Below, one piece after another: positions 15,744 to 20,422 of a DNA stretch of 20,422 nt. Below the pieces are notes generated by a model. It made no database searches. It had not been told where the DNA came from and worked only from the letters and a program-made list of their open reading frames with translations. The stretch is from an uncultured Eubacteriales bacterium (GTDB lineage Bacteria > Bacillota > Clostridia > Christensenellales > Pumilibacteraceae). The position numbers and the translations under genes are program-made. The stretch's first letter is position 1. Each line of letters begins with the position of its first letter. The DNA is taken from NCBI GenBank assembly GCA_900555875.1, contig USNB01000004.1, positions 1 to 20,422 on the forward strand. The letters are read 5' to 3'.

Positions 15744-15775
15744 CAAGGGCTTACCCGATATCGGGTAAGCCCTTG
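15744..15775. repeat. Perfect 32-bp palindrome at the edge of the accessory region
   Basis: The half site CAAGGGCTTACCCGAT (15744-15759) is followed at once by its exact reverse complement (15760-15775), with no spacer. Neither side has a T run, so it is not a standard terminator, although it could still stop transcription of the restriction gene remnant. It lies where GC-balanced chromosomal sequence gives way to AT-rich sequence. Confidence 0.7.
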
Positions 15776-15993
15776 AGATATCCGTAAAGGATGTCACCTC
15801 GGATTTTTGATGTTCGCTTGTACAAAGGTGTTACTTTGAAGGGCAAATAGTCTATGCAAAAAAATTTTTTCAGTTCCATAATTTCAGCCGATAAAAGAAG
15901 TGTTCAACTTATATGGAAACAGCCTTTTTTACCTTCTTGCAAACAGTTCATTTTTCCGAAGAATTGCAACTCATATTATAGCAAAACGAGCTG
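15776..15993. other. AT-rich gene-free stretch beyond the hsdR break
   Basis: This stretch holds no recognisable gene. It should contain the rest of the R-subunit helicase if that gene were whole, but no frame continues the family motifs. Structure seen: CACCT/AGGTG near 15796-15831, and TATAGC/GCTATA (15977-15998) overlapping the last codons of the hsdR fragment. No insertion sequence end was identified. Confidence 0.45.
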
Positions 15994-17241
15994 CTATATA
16001 CTGATAAGCCCAAGGACGGTTCTCGTTTTACCAGTACCCGTTGCCATCGCAATCAATACATTTTGCTGACCGTCAATGATTGCCTGCGATACTTTATTAA
16101 TTGCTTTAATTTGATAATCACGCAAATTAAGTCCGTTAGAGTCTGTCATATAAGAATCATCAGAAACGGTCAATGCTTCGTTGGCTTCTTCTACGTTATG
16201 CTTTAATTTTGCCATCAAATCGTCAGGGCTAAACCAGTTGCGGATAGGATAAGAAATATTTGACGGCTTTCTCGCATCCAAAAACCAGATGCCCGATTTT
16301 GTTTTGAGTTGTTCCAAATACGGTCTGCCGTTGGTTGCAAACAAGAATGGTACGCTATACCCAAACCAGTTATCTATAACATAAATAGCGTGTTCGGGCT
16401 TAATATTTTTTGCATAGTCTTTAATTTGCACGTCAATCGTTGACGCTACGTCTTCTGCTGGCTTTTTCGCGTCAATCAAACCAACGAGCTGTTCACCAAC
16501 AAACAAAGCATAATCTGCATACCCCTTCTTCATTGCTGAAGAATTAGTCGGCCATTCCGCTATTGCCATATTGCGACCTTTTATCGGTCTTGTCCCCTTA
16601 CTATATCTTATTGATTGGGTATCAGCTTCCCAACCAGCCTTTCTTAATTGCTCGTCAATGAAAAAGCGAATTTCTTTTTCTGAAAGAGTCATCAATTTAG
16701 CGTTTTGTTCAGACTTTCTTCGGTTTTGTTGAACTGTCGATTTATGCTTAATCGGTGCAATCGTTGCGATGCTCTTTAGTTTAAATATTTCCGCTTCTTG
16801 CTGCTCAATAATTTCAGCATAATTCGGAGCCTTTTCTGGCAAAATGTATTCGCTATATTCAACAATAGTCGTACCGTAAGTCGCATTAAACCATATGCAT
16901 AATTTGTAAGCAAGTTCAAGCATTAAACAAGCACGTTCAAACGAATCTAAATTTGCGTGAACCGCTTCATTTCTTGCCTTTCTTAATCCGTATAAAATAT
17001 CATCAATGTCCCTTGGTAAAAGCGCTTTTGCTTTCAATTGACGAATTTTATCTGCCTGCGTGTTTGCATCTTCGAGCATAACAATACCATTGACATCAAC
17101 AATGTAGCTTACAATGTGTTCAGCTAACATTCCGAGTTTTATCAAACACGAATTCGGATCATCATATATGTAATTTTCTGCCGTTTGCGCAAGCTTTGCC
17201 ACTAACGGCCATTCTTTTTGTAAGAAATCAAAATTTGACAT
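15994..17241 (-). pseudogene. hsdR: Truncated type I restriction enzyme R subunit
   Basis: The frame encodes 415 residues where R subunits usually exceed 800-1000. A DUF4145 (HEPN-like) domain lies at about 25-115 and includes RNEAVH (90-95), an R-x4-H motif. The PD-(D/E)xK nuclease domain (about 185-330) has Asp243 in GYADYAL, DAKK (257-260) and the Q-x3-Y pattern Q272/Y276. The helicase domain begins with LRDYQIKAI (373-381) and Walker A TGTGKT (401-406). The frame then reads VLGLISI and stops, so the DEAD-box motor is missing, as are hsdM and hsdS. It cannot work as a normal ATP-driven type I enzyme; a small nuclease product is conceivable. GGAGAC precedes the ATG, 19 bases after the upstream gene. 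Confidence 0.85.
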
Positions 17242-17260
17242 AACGTCTCCTTTATATTGC

Positions 17261-18331
17261 TTATTGCTCTAAATATTTTAACAACTGTGGCGTTGCTTTG
17301 CTTCTACCTTGAACACTAGTTAAGCCCTTTTCTCTAAGTTCTTCTAATGGATATTGTCCTTCGCTGTATTTTTCAATAAGTTTTAATTTCATATAGCGAA
17401 CATCTTCTCGTTTTTCTAATCCGTGATAATATTCGATGTCGTCTTGCGCCCTATTTCCATATAAATCCATTGCAGTAACTTCACATTTATACATAATTGA
17501 CTTGAATTCTCCGCCAACATAAATATAAACCGTGTCACCTATGGCTGTATTATTTGGTTGACTCCACTCTATAACATCCAAATTATTGAAAGCTCCAACA
17601 ATATCATATAATTTTGGATTGCAGGGAATAATCCACACGTCATCAAGACGATTTGAAACAGCTCTTCCTTCTAATTTAGCACGGATTTTCCAAAGCCATT
17701 CGCCGTTATATTTGAAATATCTAGGTCCAGCGACACCATGTATAGCACCAAGAAGTTCTGTTGCTAAACTTGAAAGCGAATATTTCTTGCCTTTATATTC
17801 TACCGTTTTGTCATCTACAACAGTACATTCTGCACCAGAGTTTTCATTTCCGCGGCAAACAAACATAATTTTTGTTCCTTTTGCAATGTTGCACTTTGAA
17901 AAAGCAAAAGGTGAAAGCCTTTCGATATGTTCTTCTTCTATTTCCTGCGCAACCTCAATATCTTTGCGTTCTTCTTCGGTTACGTTCCACAACTTAAGTC
18001 TATTTTTACGTCCACCTAAAAGAGCTATGCCTTCCAATATAGAATAAGCTTGCTCTGGACTCATTGCGTAAAACTCCCTTACACGCTTTTTACCATTAAC
18101 GTTATCTATAGAGCGTAAATTTGGATTAAGTTGGTCAATTAACTTATGTAAATTAACGTCAGTTAAACGGTCTTCAACCTCATACGTTGCATAAACTCTA
18201 AAAGCAAATGGCGTACATTCGCTATTGTTTAACTGTCTTACACGGTTTTCAACATTATCAGCATAGCCAATTTTAACATATTCCTTAAAAGATGGATTTG
18301 TTAGTATATAAATATATCCTTTGTTTTCCAT
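17261..18331 (-). CDS. GIY-YIG nuclease / RAMA-like / EVE domain fusion protein
   Basis: The 356-residue protein has three parts. Residues 4-105 are a GIY-YIG domain of the T5orf172 type: GYIYILTN (5-12), YVKIGYADNVENRVRQL (18-34) with the conserved Arg30, LHKLID (61-66) and REFY (85-88). Residues about 140-220 (AKGTKIMFV, KYSLSSLATELLG, GEWLW) resemble the RAMA domain. Residues about 231-356 look like an EVE/PUA-type domain: WIIPCNPKLYDI (233-244), IEWSQ, GDTVYIYVG (265-273). EVE and RAMA domains are linked to modified bases in DNA, so a modification-dependent endonuclease is the inferred role. The ATG at 18331 follows AAGGAG. The catalytic Glu of GIY-YIG is not certain. It lies between AbiE genes and an hsdR remnant. 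Confidence 0.75.
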   Translation of the reverse strand: MENKGYIYILTNPSFKEYVKIGYADNVENRVRQLNNSECTPFAFRVYATYEVEDRLTDVNLHKLIDQLNPNLRSIDNVNGKKRVREFYAMSPEQAYSILEGIALLGGRKNRLKLWNVTEEERKDIEVAQEIEEEHIERLSPFAFSKCNIAKGTKIMFVCRGNENSGAECTVVDDKTVEYKGKKYSLSSLATELLGAIHGVAGPRYFKYNGEWLWKIRAKLEGRAVSNRLDDVWIIPCNPKLYDIVGAFNNLDVIEWSQPNNTAIGDTVYIYVGGEFKSIMYKCEVTAMDLYGNRAQDDIEYYHGLEKREDVRYMKLKLIEKYSEGQYPLEELREKGLTSVQGRSKATPQLLKYLEQ

Positions 18332-18347
18332 AGGTTCTCCTTGGTTT

Positions 18348-18400
18348 GCTAAAATCACTTTGATTTTAGCACAGTAAATATGACAGTTTCCGTCATATTT
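18348..18400. promoter_or_regulatory. Two adjacent dyads before the GIY-YIG/EVE gene
   Basis: GCTAAAATCA (18348-18357) and TGATTTTAGC (18361-18370) form a perfect ten-pair dyad with a CTT loop. AAATATGAC (18376-18384) and GTCATATTT (18392-18400) form a second perfect nine-pair dyad beginning at the abiEii stop. Neither is followed by a T run on the minus strand. On that strand TGCTAAAAT, an extended -10-like sequence, lies within the first dyad, so this could be an operator-controlled promoter or an RNA processing or attenuation element. Confidence 0.55.
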
Positions 18401-19337
18401 AATTATTTTCTTTTGTTCTCCAAAGTGCGGCGGGGTGATGTTTTATATTCGCTACGATTTCTTCGTTATCAAACAACAATTCAGGAGCGTAAACTTTTTC
18501 TTTTAGTTTAGATAAAAACTCTTTTTCGCTATCCGTCAAAACGAGCAATTCTTTCACATAAGCTATAACTCTTTCCTTTGCTTTTTCAATGTCGAACTTA
18601 TCGTCTTTGGATATAACGGGTTTTAATTGAGTTTTATATTTTTTATAATCTAATCTTTCTACGTTTTTGTAATCCAACTCTTTAATATCGTAATCCCCAC
18701 CGATAGCATTATAAAATACAAGGCATTTTCTAAGAAGTTCCGTATCTTTTATAACGTTATTTTCTATCATAGCGTTTACGTCGTATAAATCTCTTGGCGT
18801 AGCACGTGAAAGAAGAGCGTTAATTTTACTTGCATATAGTTCAGTAGTGTTTAAGGTTAAAACTTCAAAATCTTCTACTATACCCTTCGTTAAAATTTTC
18901 TTCTTTTCAAGCGGTAAAACGTGGCATCTATCCAAGAAGTTAATTTCAACCTTTATATTGTCACGATTGCCTGCGTTATTAATGTAATTAAATAAGAACG
19001 AAGTTAAAGCGAAATGGTCGCGAGAATCTGCAAGTGAATAGCCTTCCTGCCACATATAGTCGGTTAGGCGTTTTTTGAACTTTTCTTTAATTTCAGGCAA
19101 CTCGTCCCTGCTAACGTTTACGGTAAAATCCAAATCGATATCAACCGAAAGGCGAGGAAGTTCTACAGCAGTTAGATTGATTGCCGTACCGCCTTTCAGA
19201 GCAAGTTTATCTTTAAAAACAACGTCGCTGTTTAAGAATTTTAATATTTCAGAAAGACGTAAAACCTTTTCCAACGTATCTTTTATAAAGTTAGATTTTT
19301 GGGCAAGTCTTGTCAAGTATTGTCTTGAGAATTCCAT
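18399..19337 (-). CDS. abiEii: AbiEii-type nucleotidyltransferase toxin
   Basis: The 312-residue protein matches the AbiEii/AbiGii family (DUF1814), the toxin of type IV toxin-antitoxin systems, which acts as a nucleotidyltransferase and can abort phage infection. LKGGTAINL (47-55) and RLSVDIDLDF (62-71), with Asp66 and Asp68, form the nucleotide-binding core. KVEINF (119-124) follows, then ELYASKINALLSRATPRDLYD (156-176, with Lys161 and Arg172). The ATG at 19337 is six bases from GGAGG and shares one base with the abiEi stop (TGATG). A TTG three bases upstream is too close to the ribosome binding site. Key residues look intact, so it should be active. Confidence 0.9.
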   Translation of the reverse strand: MEFSRQYLTRLAQKSNFIKDTLEKVLRLSEILKFLNSDVVFKDKLALKGGTAINLTAVELPRLSVDIDLDFTVNVSRDELPEIKEKFKKRLTDYMWQEGYSLADSRDHFALTSFLFNYINNAGNRDNIKVEINFLDRCHVLPLEKKKILTKGIVEDFEVLTLNTTELYASKINALLSRATPRDLYDVNAMIENNVIKDTELLRKCLVFYNAIGGDYDIKELDYKNVERLDYKKYKTQLKPVISKDDKFDIEKAKERVIAYVKELLVLTDSEKEFLSKLKEKVYAPELLFDNEEIVANIKHHPAALWRTKENN

Positions 19338-20074
19338 CAATATCCTCCGTTTAGTCGAGATTTAAGATTTTTAGGAGCCATAAGTTTCCACTTAGAATTA
19401 AACTCTATCTCTTTATACTCGTCTTGTAAAAAATATTTTATCTGATTGGTTAGTTTGCTTTTACATTCTTCAAAGAACGAATCGGTCAGCATAAATTTGT
19501 CTTGAAAATGTTCTAATACGTAGCCTGCTTTTTGATAAAGGAATACCGAATCGTATGCTTTTAACGTTTCAAGCAATTTTGTTTCGTCTAAAACACGAAT
19601 TTGGTCAAGCGCATTTAAGATTTCATCAATTCCACCACCTGCATCAATATCGTCAAGGCAGTCAATAACCGTACGTTCAAGCGAAGTTACGCGAACCGCG
19701 GCGGTTACTATATTCATAATTTGAACGTCGTGTTTTAGAGGTTTACGAACGTAGTCTATATCGTCAAAAGTAAAATCGTTGAATCGTTTTTTACTACCAA
19801 CCGTTACGGTATTAAAAACTTGATTAGCCACGCCAAAATATTCAAAAGCAGAATGATAGCACACGCAAGCATCTTCAGCTATTTTTGTAGCAAGCTCAAA
19901 CTTTGTCGTAAGCGGATATCCCGACACGTCAACTTGAACGTATAATCCGTTGCGAACTTTAACAACTTTTTTAGAACGAACTTGCCCCGCTATCCAATTT
20001 TCGTATTGTTTATCATTTATAAAATTGCCTATTACGTCCTTTTTTGTAAACGTATAAGGAATAAATTTTGCCAT
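19337..20074 (-). CDS. abiEi: AbiEi-type antitoxin
   Basis: The 245-residue protein is the expected partner of AbiEii: in this family the antitoxin has an N-terminal winged helix that represses its own promoter and a C-terminal domain needed for antitoxicity. Residues about 8-50 (KKDVIGNFI, VKVRNGLYVQVD) fit the winged helix. CYHSAFEYFGVANQVF (72-87) and RVTSLERTVIDCLDDI (128-143) are typical of the AbiEi core. GAGGAT precedes the ATG. It is first in the operon and overlaps the toxin gene by one base, so antitoxin is made first. Promoter and repeat elements lie directly upstream. Confidence 0.87.
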   Translation of the reverse strand: MAKFIPYTFTKKDVIGNFINDKQYENWIAGQVRSKKVVKVRNGLYVQVDVSGYPLTTKFELATKIAEDACVCYHSAFEYFGVANQVFNTVTVGSKKRFNDFTFDDIDYVRKPLKHDVQIMNIVTAAVRVTSLERTVIDCLDDIDAGGGIDEILNALDQIRVLDETKLLETLKAYDSVFLYQKAGYVLEHFQDKFMLTDSFFEECKSKLTNQIKYFLQDEYKEIEFNSKWKLMAPKNLKSRLNGGY

Positions 20075-20092
20075 TTATATATCCTCAAAACT

Positions 20093-20154
20093 AATTTTAA
20101 CCATTTTAACATAAAACACTACAAAAGTCAAGTGGTTTGTGTCAATTTGGTTAA
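20093..20154. repeat. Promoter-proximal copy of a 62-base imperfect repeat
   Basis: This copy contains the abiEi promoter and shares the conserved blocks AATTTTAAC, AAAACACTAC, AAGTG and TTTGGTTAA with the copy at 20237-20298, at a constant offset of 144 bases. Conserved blocks flank both the -10 and -35, as expected for operator sites. AbiEi proteins are known to bind repeats at their own promoter. Confidence 0.6.
20103..20131 (-). promoter_or_regulatory. Promoter of the abiE operon
   Basis: TTGACT (20131-20126) and TAAAAT (20108-20103) are separated by 17 bases on the minus strand, with TG one base before the -10 (extended -10). The start site would be near 20096, about 22 bases before the abiEi ATG, so the leader is short. 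Confidence 0.7.
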
Positions 20155-20236
20155 TGTTTAGTAATACTATACCTGATTTGCATAATTTCCGAAGAAAAAA
20201 CAATGTTTTTAAAGCATTTTAGGTATAAAAAATATG

Positions 20237-20298
20237 AATTTTAACTGTTTTTACGCAAAACACTACGTTGAATAAGTGTTTCGTGCTTGTTTGGTTAA
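20237..20298. repeat. Distal copy of the 62-base imperfect repeat
   Basis: It is aligned without gaps to 20093-20154. At the promoter positions it reads TTATTC and TAAAAA in place of TTGACT and TAAAAT, so it is probably not a working promoter. It also holds its own AAACACT/AGTGTTT dyad (20258-20281). It may be a second operator or the relic of a duplication. Confidence 0.6.
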
Positions 20299-20310
20299 AA
20301 CAACACATAA

Positions 20311-20348
20311 ACTAAAAGGTTAGATCGTCTTTGTCCTAACCTTTTAGT
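20311..20348. terminator. Long hairpin terminator, possibly bidirectional
   Basis: ACTAAAAGGTTAG (20311-20323) pairs perfectly with CTAACCTTTTAGT (20336-20348) through 13 bases around a 12-base loop. It lies just after the stop of the partial gene at the right edge (minus strand), with moderately T-rich sequence following. It separates that gene from the abiE operon. Confidence 0.7.
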
Positions 20349-20359
20349 TGATTATTCAA

Positions 20360-20422
20360 TTACTCGTCGTCTAAGATTTTATCTTCTTCGAGTTTTAAGG
20401 ATTTGAGCCACTCTTCCTTTTT
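20360..20422 (-). CDS. C-terminal end of an unidentified gene (cut by the window)
   Basis: The minus strand reads the last 20 residues of a possible protein, KKEEWLKSLKLEEDKILDDE, then TAA. The peptide is highly charged and helical in character. The stop is followed after a dozen bases by a strong hairpin, which supports a real gene end. The fragment is too short to assign a family. Confidence 0.4.
   Translation of the reverse strand, partial: KKEEWLKSLKLEEDKILDDE

Noticed and set aside
15776..15993. Insertion sequence interrupting hsdR
   Set aside because: No transposase frame, no clear terminal inverted repeats and no target duplication could be identified.
15854..16069. 71-codon plus-strand open frame overlapping the hsdR end
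   Set aside because: Antisense to the hsdR fragment, low-complexity start, no ribosome binding site.
20093..20298. CRISPR-like repeats
   Set aside because: Only two imperfect copies with a 144-base offset, centred on a promoter; no array and no cas genes.

Overview
The window looks like a chromosomal piece of a Gram-positive, Clostridia-type gut or anaerobic bacterium. The evidence is the dnaG-rpoD-trmK-nif3-zinc ribbon gene order, AAGGAGG-type ribosome binding sites, an AgrC/LytTR two-component system and a domain-permuted GH3 glycosidase. A closer placement (for example Christensenellales) is only a guess. Nearly every gene is on the minus strand; the one clear plus-strand gene is a tRNA-Leu at the left end.

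Left end (1-600): a tRNA-Leu with anticodon AAG is followed by an intrinsic terminator. Downstream lie two extra copies of the tRNA 3' end, one inverted and nearly perfect, one direct and imperfect. No protein gene is visible between there and the terminator of the HU gene.

Housekeeping block (630-8569): reading leftward from a sigma-A-type promoter at 8540-8569, the order is dgt (HD-domain dNTPase), dnaG primase, rpoD, trmK, a Nif3-like protein, a coiled-coil zinc-ribbon protein, galU and a short amidohydrolase relative that has lost its metal ligands. Most junctions abut or overlap by a few bases, which points to one translationally coupled operon. HU (hup) follows with its own promoter.

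Surface and signalling block (8620-15675): a lipoprotein and a large GH3 enzyme anchored at both ends form one unit. Directly upstream of it is a LytTR response regulator/AgrC-like kinase pair. Next comes a DUF368 (PopT-type polyprenyl-phosphate transporter) gene with its own promoter and terminator.

Accessory block (about 15776-20422): base composition becomes visibly AT-richer just beyond a perfect 32-bp palindrome. This block holds, in transcription order, a partial gene at the right edge, an AbiEi/AbiEii toxin-antitoxin pair, a GIY-YIG/RAMA-like/EVE fusion protein, and a type I restriction R-subunit fragment that stops just after its Walker A motif. It reads as a partly decayed defence island. 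The fusion protein is the most interesting candidate: a nuclease domain joined to two domains of types linked to modified DNA. Repeats and dyads sit in front of the toxin-antitoxin operon and in front of the fusion gene. All statements come from reading the sequence; no database search was run.
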